A stretch of 64,000 nt of DNA. It comes from Saccharomonospora cyanea NA-134 (GTDB lineage Bacteria; Actinomycetota; Actinomycetes; Mycobacteriales; Pseudonocardiaceae). Positions within the stretch are counted from its first letter, which is position 1; each line of letters begins with the position of its first letter. The translations under genes and the position numbers were made by a program. Of the stretch, positions 46,467 to 55,678 are shown piece by piece. The notes beneath the pieces were generated by a model. It was not told the DNA's origin. It did no database searches and was given only the letters and a program-made list of their open reading frames with translations. The DNA lies in assembly GCF_000244975.1 (NCBI RefSeq), contig NZ_CM001440.1:4696325-4760324 (forward strand). Reading direction: 5' to 3'.

Positions 46467-47324
46467 ATCCAGGGTATCCGGAGCACCGACACCGAGGTCC
46501 GCATCGGCACGTCAGGCTGGATCTACCCCAGCTGGCGAGGGGTGTTCTACCCGAAGGGACTGCCACAACGCCGGGAGCTCGAATACCTCTCGCGCCGAGT
46601 CGACACCGTCGAGATCAACGGGTCGTTCTACTCGCTTCAGCGGCCGGAACGGTACCTGCGGTGGAAGGACTCCACACCGGACGACTTCCGGTTCTCCGTC
46701 AAGGGCGGCCGGTTCATCACGCACATGCTGCAGCTGCGCGGCGTGGAATCGGCGCTGGCGAACTTCTTCGCCTCCGGAGTACTCGCGCTCGACGACAAAC
46801 TCGGCCCGGTTCTCTGGCAACTCCCACCACGGCTGCCCTTCGACACCGAACGGCTGAGTGCGTTCTTCGACCTACTGCCCCGCACCACCCGTGACGCGGC
46901 CGCACTCGCCCGCCACCACGACGACAAGGTGACCTTCGAACCCCACACCGAGGTGTCGACCGACCGGCGAATACGCCACGCGCTCGAAGTGCGGCACCCC
47001 AGTTTCACCGACCCGCGGTTCCCCGGACTCCTGCGCGCTCACGACATCGCGCTCGTCGTCGCCGACACCGCGGGAACCTGGCCCTACCTGGAAGACGTGA
47101 CGGCCGACCTCGTCTACGTCCGCCTCCACGGCGACGTCGAACTCTACGCCAGCGGATACAGCGACGAGGCCCTCGACGCGTGGGCCGACAGGATCCGCCG
47201 ATGGCGTTCGGCGGGCCACGACGTCTACGTCTACTTCGACAACGACATCAAGGTGAAAGCGCCCGGCGACGCCATGGCGCTGGCCGGGAAACTCGGCTCG
47301 CACCACACGCCGCCGGGCGGCTGA
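46467..47324 (+). CDS. DUF72 family protein with no canonical start codon
   Basis: About 285 residues. The conserved DUF72 opening RIGTSGWIYPSWRGVFYPKG (46500-46559) lies upstream of the first possible start, GTG 46542, which would cut the motif in half. In frame back to the stop at 46386 there is no ATG, GTG or TTG. An AAAGGAG site at 46454-46460 precedes an ATC at 46467 by 6 nt, so ATC (or a mutated ATG) is the best start. Other family motifs: TVEINGSFYSLQ, FRFSVKGGRFITHM and YVRLHGDVELYASGY. The fold is TIM-barrel-like; function unknown. Convergent with the PfpI gene. Confidence 0.7.
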   Translation: MQGIRSTDTEVRIGTSGWIYPSWRGVFYPKGLPQRRELEYLSRRVDTVEINGSFYSLQRPERYLRWKDSTPDDFRFSVKGGRFITHMLQLRGVESALANFFASGVLALDDKLGPVLWQLPPRLPFDTERLSAFFDLLPRTTRDAAALARHHDDKVTFEPHTEVSTDRRIRHALEVRHPSFTDPRFPGLLRAHDIALVVADTAGTWPYLEDVTADLVYVRLHGDVELYASGYSDEALDAWADRIRRWRSAGHDVYVYFDNDIKVKAPGDAMALAGKLGSHHTPPGG

Positions 47325-47327
47325 GGG

Positions 47328-47906
47328 TCAGGCGTTGGCCTTCTGCTTGGAGTGCTTGCCCTCCGCGATCTCCTCCACCAGCTTCGAGCAGAACGCGGGC
47401 AGGTCGTCGGGCTTGCGGCTGGACACCAGACCGCTGTCCACGACCACCTCCTCGTCGACCCACTCCGCGCCCGCGTTGCGCAGGTCCGTCTGAAGACTGG
47501 GCCACGACGTCATGCGGCGGCCCCGGACGACGTCGGCCTCGATCAGCGTCCACGGGCCGTGGCAGATCACCGCGACCGGCTTGTGCTGGGTGAAGAATTC
47601 GCGGACGAAGCCCACGGCGTCCGCGTCCATGCGTAGGAAGTCGGGATTCGCGACACCTCCGGGCAGTACGAGTCCGTCGTAGTCGTCCACCGAAGCCTCG
47701 GTGACGGTCTTGTCGACGGAGAAGGTGTCACCCTTGTCGAGGTGGTTGAACGCCTGGATCTTCCCCGCCTTCGTGGAGATCAGCTCGGGCCTGCCACCGG
47801 CGTTCTCGACCGCCTTCCAGGGCTCGGTCAGCTCTACCTGCTCCGTGCCTTCGGGCGCCACCACGAAGGCGACTCGACGACCGGTGAGTGTGTCCGCCAC
47901 GCTCAT
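47328..47906 (-). CDS. DJ-1/PfpI family protein (YhbO-like deglycase/chaperone)
   Basis: A 192-residue protein from ATG 47906 with an AAGGAG site. The nucleophile elbow is AVICHGPWTLIEA (Cys115-His116), and the acidic partner is in GTEQVELTEPW. LPGGVANPDFLRMD forms the family's glycine loop. Family members include general stress protein 18, YhbO and Pfp-type proteases; they are described as deglycases or chaperones acting on glyoxal-damaged molecules. Likely a cytoplasmic stress protein. Separated from the M14 gene upstream by 151 nt carrying a repeat. Confidence 0.9.
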   Translation of the reverse strand: MSVADTLTGRRVAFVVAPEGTEQVELTEPWKAVENAGGRPELISTKAGKIQAFNHLDKGDTFSVDKTVTEASVDDYDGLVLPGGVANPDFLRMDADAVGFVREFFTQHKPVAVICHGPWTLIEADVVRGRRMTSWPSLQTDLRNAGAEWVDEEVVVDSGLVSSRKPDDLPAFCSKLVEEIAEGKHSKQKANA

Positions 47907-48010
47907 CACTCCTTCCTGAGGGGTACGCCCACCGGCTACCCGTCCGGACGGGTGAACGAAACGACCGTGCCCGCCCCGGACCGCGAACACCCGCACGAGG
48001 GCTGCGGGCA

Positions 48011-48052
48011 CGCGTGTCCGCACTTGGTGTCCGCGTGCCCGCAGTTGGTGTA
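48011..48052 (-). repeat. Two tandem copies of the 21-nt repeat (locus B)
   Basis: Read on the minus strand, units 48052-48032 and 48031-48011 are TACACCAACTGCGGGCACGC+G and GACACCAAGTGCGGACACGC+G. A third, decayed unit continues to 47990. The array begins 5 nt past the stop of the M14 peptidase gene. Confidence 0.65.
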
Positions 48053-48057
48053 CGTCG

Positions 48058-49770
48058 TTACGGCCTCGCGCCGCCCGCACACCGCGACAGGTCCACCGTC
48101 ACCCGGTCCCCGCGTGCGGCGGTCACCTCCTTCTCCTGCCACGCCTTCCCACGCGCACGCTCGCAGCGCACGGTCCAGCTCTCGGTGATCGTGCTGCCGT
48201 CCCTCGCGGGCCGCACCGACGGGTTGACACTCCACTCGACCTCGCCGCCCGGCGCGGTCAGGCTCGATGTCAGCTCACTCGTGAACGGAATCGGCTCGCC
48301 GACACTCCCGTCCAGCTCCCGCACCGGCGCCGTGTGCTGGGTGAACGTCTTCTCCACGGTCAACTTCGCGCCGCGCGGAGCCGACACCTCCAGCACGGCG
48401 TGGTAGTCACGGTTCGCCGCCACCTCGAACTGCCTCAGCAACGCCTCCCGCACGCCACCGTCGGCGTGCTCCTGCGTGCCGACACCCAGGTACTGGTCGA
48501 TCACCGCTTCCTGGTAGCCGACGTGGAAGTTCTCGCCTTCCAGCTCGAACTCGAACCCGAACCCTCCGGTGGTGAAGTAGCTCCACTCACCGGTGGATCC
48601 ACTGGTGTCGTACAGCTGGTACGACGGGATGCTCCGGTACCCGGTGGCGTCCGCCAGGGCATCACCGATCCGGGAGTACAGCTCCTCGTCGGCGGTGAGC
48701 GGGGTCTCGGACTGCTGCGGGGGACGCAGGACCAGGCCGCCGTAGTTGTGCACACTCTGCAGCGACGTCACCTGGTGAGTCGACACCAGTTCCCGGATGT
48801 TGCGCACTTCCGGTTCGGAGAACGGCGCCGCGCCACGGTAGGTGCCGCTTTCGGGGTTGACACTCGCGCCGAGCCCACCCCAGTTGCCGCCGTAGTTGCG
48901 GTTGAGGTCGACGCCCAGGCTGCCGTTGTCGGCATCGGCGCACTCGCCGGGCGTCACGTCGTCACTGCCGTCCGCGAGCCGGCAGTTCTTCCGCTTGTAC
49001 TCGTGCAGGTAGCTGCGCGAGATGTCGAAACCGTCGACGTTGACGATCGGCACCACGATGATGCGGGCGCGTTCCAGGAGCTCGGTCATGCGCGCGTCCT
49101 CGCCGTCGCCCCGGACGAGGTCGATGGCGAACTCCATGACCACCTCGGCCGTAGGCCACTCCCGGGCGTGGTGCGTCCCGACGAGGAGGAACACGGGCCT
49201 TCCGTCGTCGGCCTCGACGTCGTGGGCGATCTCCAGGCCCCGGACTTCCTTGCCCAGCAACGACCGGTTCGGCAACGTGATCGGCTTGACGAGGTCGGGG
49301 CGCTCCGCGGCCAGAGCCGCCATGTCGGTGCCGTAGTCCGCGTAGGTGCGGTAGGTGTTGCGACCGCTCGGCAGCGGAGAGGCCGCGAGTGTACGTGCTT
49401 CCGCGGCGTCCTCCGCGAGCACCGCACGGGTGTGCGCTGCCATGTCGGCGATGACGACGTCGTAGTCGAAGCCCGCCGCCTCGAGCAGCCTGCGGTCGTC
49501 GGAGCCGTGTGCGTAGACCTCCAGGTAGCCCTGACCTGCGACCGGGGCGATGTCGGCCCCGGTGGCGACGAGCCGGTCGACGTCGGCCTTCGTGGGTGTC
49601 GGCACCCGCAGTAGCGCGACCGCGTCGCCACTCCCGGCATCGCCGACCTCGGGAGAGGACGGTTGTGCCGACTCGGCGTGGACTGGTGTCGTGGCGAACG
49701 CGATGGCGGCCAGCCCGGCCACCACGGCGGTCACAGCACCACGACGGGATGAGGTGGAACGTCTGCCCAT
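48058..49770 (-). CDS. Secreted M14 zinc carboxypeptidase
   Basis: A 570-residue exported protein. A signal peptide ends near residue 32 (PVHA). After a prodomain-like region, the M14 domain has zinc ligands H201 and E204 in THHAREW, the Arg/Asn pair in GVDLNRNYGGNWG, the third ligand in LQSVHNYGGLVLRPP and the catalytic Glu in FGFEFELEGENFHVG. The last 170 residues form an extra domain with two cysteines near the end. It should trim C-terminal residues from extracellular peptides, as in the Streptomyces carboxypeptidase T/SG group. Confidence 0.92.
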   Translation of the reverse strand: MGRRSTSSRRGAVTAVVAGLAAIAFATTPVHAESAQPSSPEVGDAGSGDAVALLRVPTPTKADVDRLVATGADIAPVAGQGYLEVYAHGSDDRRLLEAAGFDYDVVIADMAAHTRAVLAEDAAEARTLAASPLPSGRNTYRTYADYGTDMAALAAERPDLVKPITLPNRSLLGKEVRGLEIAHDVEADDGRPVFLLVGTHHAREWPTAEVVMEFAIDLVRGDGEDARMTELLERARIIVVPIVNVDGFDISRSYLHEYKRKNCRLADGSDDVTPGECADADNGSLGVDLNRNYGGNWGGLGASVNPESGTYRGAAPFSEPEVRNIRELVSTHQVTSLQSVHNYGGLVLRPPQQSETPLTADEELYSRIGDALADATGYRSIPSYQLYDTSGSTGEWSYFTTGGFGFEFELEGENFHVGYQEAVIDQYLGVGTQEHADGGVREALLRQFEVAANRDYHAVLEVSAPRGAKLTVEKTFTQHTAPVRELDGSVGEPIPFTSELTSSLTAPGGEVEWSVNPSVRPARDGSTITESWTVRCERARGKAWQEKEVTAARGDRVTVDLSRCAGGARP

Positions 49771-49901
49771 GTCAACCTCCCGGTAGGGGTGTCGACACGG
49801 AAAGTAACCATTCCGTTAGTCCTGCGAAAGATCCAGAAGTGTGGATGATCTCGGGAGGGGTCGTACCCAGAGTGCGCCTCCACCCCGAAGGCCCACCCGT
49901 G

Positions 49902-49943
49902 TACGGGAACTGCGGACACGCGTACACAACCTGCGGCCACGAA
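49902..49943 (+). repeat. Two tandem copies of the 21-nt repeat (locus C)
   Basis: Units 49902-49922 (TACGGGAACTGCGGACACGC+G) and 49923-49943 (TACACAACCTGCGGCCACGA+A), next to the groEL terminator and 52 nt from the groEL stop. The rest of the 225-nt gap 49771-49995 shows only the terminator. Confidence 0.65.
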
Positions 49944-49977
49944 AAGGCCCGGCTCCCTTTCGGGGGCCGGGCCCTTC
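49942..49977 (-). terminator. Rho-independent terminator of groEL
   Basis: On the minus strand GAAGGGCCCGGCCCCCGAAA and GGGAGCCGGGCC fold into a long GC stem followed by TTTTC. It starts 18 nt past the groEL stop. Confidence 0.8.
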
Positions 49978-49995
49978 GTGCCTATGGGGCTGGAA

Positions 49996-51645
<1,650 letters not shown>

Positions 51646-51755
51646 TCAGGACACGTCCTCGGCCAGGCTCGGTGCCCGCGACGGACGACCAGTTCGGTAT
51701 CGCCGAACGTGGCCTCACCGTCCCGACCTTCAGGCGGTGGTCGGCGACCGACCGC

Positions 51756-51782
51756 CTGGCACTCGACGGCGCCGAGTGCCAA
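51756..51782. promoter_or_regulatory. CIRCE operator, proximal copy
   Basis: CTGGCACTC-N9-GAGTGCCAA, matching the CIRCE consensus TTAGCACTC-N9-GAGTGCTAA at 14 of 18 positions, about 132 nt before the groEL start. Binding site for the heat-shock repressor HrcA. Confidence 0.85.
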
Positions 51783-51790
51783 TTTCGTGT

Positions 51791-51817
51791 TTAGCACTCT
51801 CGGGGTGCGAGTGCAAG
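51791..51817. promoter_or_regulatory. CIRCE operator, distal copy
   Basis: TTAGCACTC-N9-GAGTGCAAG. The left half is identical to the consensus and the right half matches 7 of 9. It lies 8 nt from the other copy, so HrcA could bind both. Confidence 0.9.
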
Positions 51818-51914
51818 CAAGGGGGCGCCTCACCGCCCGCTCTCCCGCGACGATCACCCGCGCGATTTAACTCACTTTGCGGCGATCGTCACTAACGCCC
51901 ACTCGACGATCGAC

Positions 51915-51933
51915 TTAACTTAGGCTCACCTAT
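51915..51933. promoter_or_regulatory. IdeR/DtxR iron box
   Basis: TTAACTTAGGCTCACCTAT matches the 19-bp IdeR/DtxR consensus (TTAGGTTAGGCTAACCTAA) at 15 positions. It lies 31 nt before the start of the iron-chelate binding protein, so the operon should be repressed when iron is plentiful. Confidence 0.85.
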
Positions 51934-51964
51934 CTTGAACATTCGAACGTTGTAGGGAGCAAGT

Positions 51965-52918
51965 ATGCGTGGAGGTCGTCACCGCCGAGGTGCGCTCGCG
52001 GCCCTGCTGGTCGGTCTCGTCAGCCTGCTGACCGCCTGTGGCGGCGGGGCTGAGGCCGGCAGCGAGGGCGGCGAGGGAGCCGTCACCGTCGAACACGCCC
52101 AGGGCTCCACCTCGCTGGAGGGTACGCCCCAACGGATCGTCGTCTTCGACCTCGGCGTGCTCGAGACGCTCGACGACCTCGGAGTCGAGGGCATCGTCGG
52201 GGTTCCCGAGGTCGCGAACCTGCCCGAGCACCTCAGCGAGTACGCCTCCGACGACTACACCAAGGTCGGCAGCCTCAAGGAGCCCGACTTCGAGCAGGTC
52301 AACGCCCTCGAACCCGACCTCATCATCGTCGCGGCGCGTTCGGCCCCCGCCTACGGCGAGCTGTCCGAGATCGCCCCCACCGTCGACCTCAGCGTCGACA
52401 CGACGAACTTCCTGGCCAGTGCCACCGAACGCATCGAAACGCTCGGCACGCTGTTCGGCAAGGAGGACGCCGTGCGCGACCGGCTGGACGCGCTGTCCGC
52501 GAAGGCGGAGGAGGTCGCCTCCTCCGGCGCCGAGGACAAGACCGGCCTGATCGTCCTCACCACCGGCGGCAAGATGAGCGCGTACGGCCCCGGCTCCCGG
52601 TTCGGCATCATCTACGACGACCTCGGCGTGAAGCCCGCCGTCGACGACCTCTCGGCCGACACCCACGGCGACGCCATCTCCTCGGAGTTCATCGCCGAGG
52701 CGAACCCCGACCTGCTGTTCGTGATCGACCGCGACTCCGCCATCGGCGAGGCAGGCCAGTCGGCGAAGCAGGTGCTGGACAACGCGCTGGTGGACGGCAC
52801 CACCGCCGCCAAGGAGGACGGCATCGTCTACCTCGACCCCACCCGGTGGTACCTGACGTCCAACGGTCTGCCCTCGCTGGAGGCCATGGTGACGGCCGTC
52901 GGGGACAGCGTGGCGTGA
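51965..52918 (+). CDS. Iron-siderophore ABC transporter substrate-binding lipoprotein
   Basis: A 317-residue lipoprotein from ATG 51965 with an AGGGAG site; lipobox LLTAC at about residue 25. The fold is the FepB/BtuF class with one long helix: PQRIVVFDLGVLETLDDLGV, VGSLKEPDFEQVNALEPDLI and the C-terminal DGIVYLDPTRWYLTSNGLPS. The sequence is closest in character to the CeuA/FatB/YclQ group that binds catecholate siderophores such as petrobactin. The actual ligand is unknown. First gene of a four-gene operon behind an IdeR box. Confidence 0.9.
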   Translation: MRGGRHRRGALAALLVGLVSLLTACGGGAEAGSEGGEGAVTVEHAQGSTSLEGTPQRIVVFDLGVLETLDDLGVEGIVGVPEVANLPEHLSEYASDDYTKVGSLKEPDFEQVNALEPDLIIVAARSAPAYGELSEIAPTVDLSVDTTNFLASATERIETLGTLFGKEDAVRDRLDALSAKAEEVASSGAEDKTGLIVLTTGGKMSAYGPGSRFGIIYDDLGVKPAVDDLSADTHGDAISSEFIAEANPDLLFVIDRDSAIGEAGQSAKQVLDNALVDGTTAAKEDGIVYLDPTRWYLTSNGLPSLEAMVTAVGDSVA

Positions 52919-53943
52919 CCTCGCCCGAAACACGGCCGACCCGGCCGGCACGGTCGACACGGCGGACCCGGCGCCCGGGCCTCCGCCGCCGTCATGTCGC
53001 ACTCGCGGTGGTGCTGCTCGCCGCGGCGTCGTTCGGCTCGCTGTTCGTGGGCGTCACGGAGCTGACGCCCGCAGGGCTGCTCGCGGGCGACGAGCACCAG
53101 CTCACGGTGCTGTGGGAGTCGCGGCTGCCCCGGCTGCTGGCGATCCTGCTGGCCGGGTCCACGCTGAGCGTCGCCGGTCTGGTGATGATGAGCCTCACCC
53201 GCAACCGCTTCGTCACGCCGTCGACGGCGGGCACGACGGAGTCGGCGTCGCTGGGCGTGCTCGTGGCCACCGTCTTCTTCGGAGCACAGGCCGTCGGGGT
53301 GAAGATGGCGGTGGCGACGGTGTTCGCCCTGCTCGGCACCGGTGTCTTTCTCGCGCTGCTACGGCGGCTGACGTTCGCCGACATCATCGTGGTGCCGCTG
53401 GTGGGCATCATGTTCGGCGGTGTGATCTCTGCGCTCACCACGTTCTTCGCCTACCGGGCCGACCTGTTGCAGACCCTGTCGGCATGGACCAGCGGGGAGT
53501 TCTCCGGTGTCCTCAAAGGCCGTTACGAACTGCTGTGGATCACCGCCGCCGCGGCGCTGCTGGGCTACCTGTTCGCCGACAGGTTCACCCTCGCCGGGCT
53601 CGGCCGGGACTTCGCCGTCAACCTCGGAGTCCACTACGACCGGGTGGTGACCACCGGCCTCGTGCTGGTCTCCGTGATCACCGCCGTCGTCGTCGTGACG
53701 GTGGGCAACATCCCGTTCCTCGGCCTGGTGGTACCCAACCTCGTCACGCTCCTGCTCGGCGACAACCTGCGCCGCGTCCTGCCGGTGACGGCGCTCGCCG
53801 GGGCGTTCTTCGTGCTCTGCTGCGACGTGGTGGGCCGCACGATCCGATACCCGTACGAGATCCCCGTCGAGACGATCGCGGGCGTCGTCGGCGGAGGGCT
53901 GTTCGTCTACCTCGTGCTGCGCGCCCGGCGGAGGGCCGCATGA
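52915..53943 (+). CDS. FecCD-family iron-chelate permease 1
   Basis: A 342-residue permease from GTG 52915, overlapping the previous stop by 4 nt. After a basic N-terminus (about 25 residues) there are some nine to ten helices. Family motifs include ESRLPRLLAILLAGSTLSVA, GTTESASLGVL and GNIPFLGLVVPNLVTLLLGD (the loop that contacts the ATPase). It resembles FatD/YclN-type permeases. Pairs with the next gene to form a heterodimeric pore. Confidence 0.92.
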   Translation: MTSPETRPTRPARSTRRTRRPGLRRRHVALAVVLLAAASFGSLFVGVTELTPAGLLAGDEHQLTVLWESRLPRLLAILLAGSTLSVAGLVMMSLTRNRFVTPSTAGTTESASLGVLVATVFFGAQAVGVKMAVATVFALLGTGVFLALLRRLTFADIIVVPLVGIMFGGVISALTTFFAYRADLLQTLSAWTSGEFSGVLKGRYELLWITAAAALLGYLFADRFTLAGLGRDFAVNLGVHYDRVVTTGLVLVSVITAVVVVTVGNIPFLGLVVPNLVTLLLGDNLRRVLPVTALAGAFFVLCCDVVGRTIRYPYEIPVETIAGVVGGGLFVYLVLRARRRAA

Positions 53944-54917
53944 CCGACGTTCGAACCGTCGACGAACGGAAGCGGCAGCGCCGCGTCATGGGCGTCCTCG
54001 CGGCGGTCACCGTCGCGGGCGCCGTGGCCTTCTGCGTCGTCGGCCTCACCGGCAACCTGGAGTACGCGCTGGGCATCCGGCTGCGCAAGATCGTGGCGAT
54101 GGCCGTGGTCGGCGTCGCGATCGGCTACTCCAGCGTGCTGTTCCAGACCGTCACGAACAACCGCATCCTCACCCCGCAGATCATGGGGTTCGACTCGTTG
54201 TTCGTGCTGATCCAGACGCTCATCGTGTACTTCGCGGGAGCGATCGCGCTCAGCAGCACCGATCCGCACGTGCTCTTCGCCGTCCAGGCGGGCGTGATGG
54301 TCGCGTTCGCGTTCGCGCTGCACCGCTGGCTGTTCGACCGCAACAGCCGCGATCTCTACCTGCTCGTGCTCGTCGGCGTCATCTTCGGCACGTTGTTCTC
54401 CAGCCTGTCGTCACTGGCGTCCAGACTGATCAACCCGAACGACTTCGTGACGTTGCAGGACAGCCTCTTCGCGAGCTTCAACTCCGTCGACGAGACCCTG
54501 CTGTGGTTCTCGGCCGTGTTGCTCGTGGTGCTCTGCGCGCTGGGCGTACCGCTGTTCCGCAAGCTCGACGTCGTGGCGCTCGGCAGGGACGCGGCCGTTG
54601 GTCTGGGGATCGACCACCGGTCGGTGGTCAACCGCAGTCTGGTCGTCATCGCGATCCTCGTCTCGGTGTCCACGGCGCTCGTCGGCCCCGTCACCTTCCT
54701 CGGCGTACTCGTGGCCAACCTGGCCCGGCAGCTCACCCGCACGTTCCGGCACGCCGTCGTCGTGCCCGCCGCGTCGCTGCTCGCCGTCGCCACGCTGACG
54801 GTGGGGCAGCTCGTGCTGGAACAGGTGCTCGGCACGGACACCGCACTCAGCGTGGTCGTCAACTTCGGTGGCGGTCTGTACTTCATCGCCCTGCTCGTCC
54901 GGGAGTCCAAACGATGA
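53940..54917 (+). CDS. FecCD-family iron-chelate permease 2
   Basis: A 325-residue permease from ATG 53940 (ATGA overlap with permease 1). Motifs are IRLRKIVAMAVVGVAIGYSS, TNNRILTPQIMGFDSLF and GPVTFLGVLVANLARQLTRT. The start has a hydrophilic stretch MTDVRTVDERKRQRR before the first helix. It resembles FatC/YclO-type permeases and completes the membrane pair. Confidence 0.92.
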   Translation: MTDVRTVDERKRQRRVMGVLAAVTVAGAVAFCVVGLTGNLEYALGIRLRKIVAMAVVGVAIGYSSVLFQTVTNNRILTPQIMGFDSLFVLIQTLIVYFAGAIALSSTDPHVLFAVQAGVMVAFAFALHRWLFDRNSRDLYLLVLVGVIFGTLFSSLSSLASRLINPNDFVTLQDSLFASFNSVDETLLWFSAVLLVVLCALGVPLFRKLDVVALGRDAAVGLGIDHRSVVNRSLVVIAILVSVSTALVGPVTFLGVLVANLARQLTRTFRHAVVVPAASLLAVATLTVGQLVLEQVLGTDTALSVVVNFGGGLYFIALLVRESKR

Positions 54918-55672
54918 TCGAAATCAACGGGGTCACCAAGCGCTACGGCGAGACGACGGTCGTCGACGACGTCTCACTGTCCATCCCCGCCGGCGGGATC
55001 ACGTCGGTGATCGGGTCCAACGGCGCGGGCAAGTCGACGCTGCTCTCCATGATGAGCCGTCTTCTGAAACCCGACGCCGGATCGATCACCGTGGACGGCA
55101 TGGACGTCGCCACCACGCGTACCGAGGACCTCGCGAAGCGGCTCGCCGTGCTGCGACAGGACAACCACACCGCCGTGCGGCTCACCGTCCGCGAACTGGT
55201 CGCGTTCGGACGGTTCCCCCACTCCGGGGGGCGCCTGTCGAGCACCGACCACGACATCATCGACGACGCGGTGTCCTACTTCGAGCTCACGGCGTTCGCC
55301 GACCGCCCCCTCGACACCCTCTCGGGCGGGCAGCGGCAACGCGCACACGTCGCGATGGTGCTGTGCCAGAGCACCGACTACGTGCTCCTGGACGAACCCC
55401 TGAACAACCTCGACATGAGACACTCGGTGCAGATCATGCACCGGCTCCGCCGCATGGCCGACGACTACGGCAAGACCATCGTCATGGTGGTGCACGACAT
55501 CAACTTCGCGGCGCGGTACTCCGACCGGATCGTCGCCATGCGGGACGGCGCGCTGGTGACCCACGGCGCCGTCGCCGACGTCATGGACCCCGAGGTCCTG
55601 CGTACGGTGTTCGACCTGGACATCGCCGTGCACGACATCGGCGGCCACCGCGTCGGGGACTTCTACGGCTGA
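54914..55672 (+). CDS. Iron-chelate ABC transporter ATP-binding protein
   Basis: A 252-residue ATPase from ATG 54914 (ATGA overlap). Walker A is GSNGAGKST, signature LSGGQRQRAHVAMVL, Walker B YVLLDEPLNNLD and switch VMVVHDINFAARYSDRI. The sequence is of the FatE/YclP type. All four genes of the operon are coupled by 4-nt overlaps, so stoichiometric expression is likely. Convergent with the Ser/Thr kinase gene 6 nt away. Confidence 0.94.
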   Translation: MIEINGVTKRYGETTVVDDVSLSIPAGGITSVIGSNGAGKSTLLSMMSRLLKPDAGSITVDGMDVATTRTEDLAKRLAVLRQDNHTAVRLTVRELVAFGRFPHSGGRLSSTDHDIIDDAVSYFELTAFADRPLDTLSGGQRQRAHVAMVLCQSTDYVLLDEPLNNLDMRHSVQIMHRLRRMADDYGKTIVMVVHDINFAARYSDRIVAMRDGALVTHGAVADVMDPEVLRTVFDLDIAVHDIGGHRVGDFYG

Positions 55673-55678
55673 GGTTCC

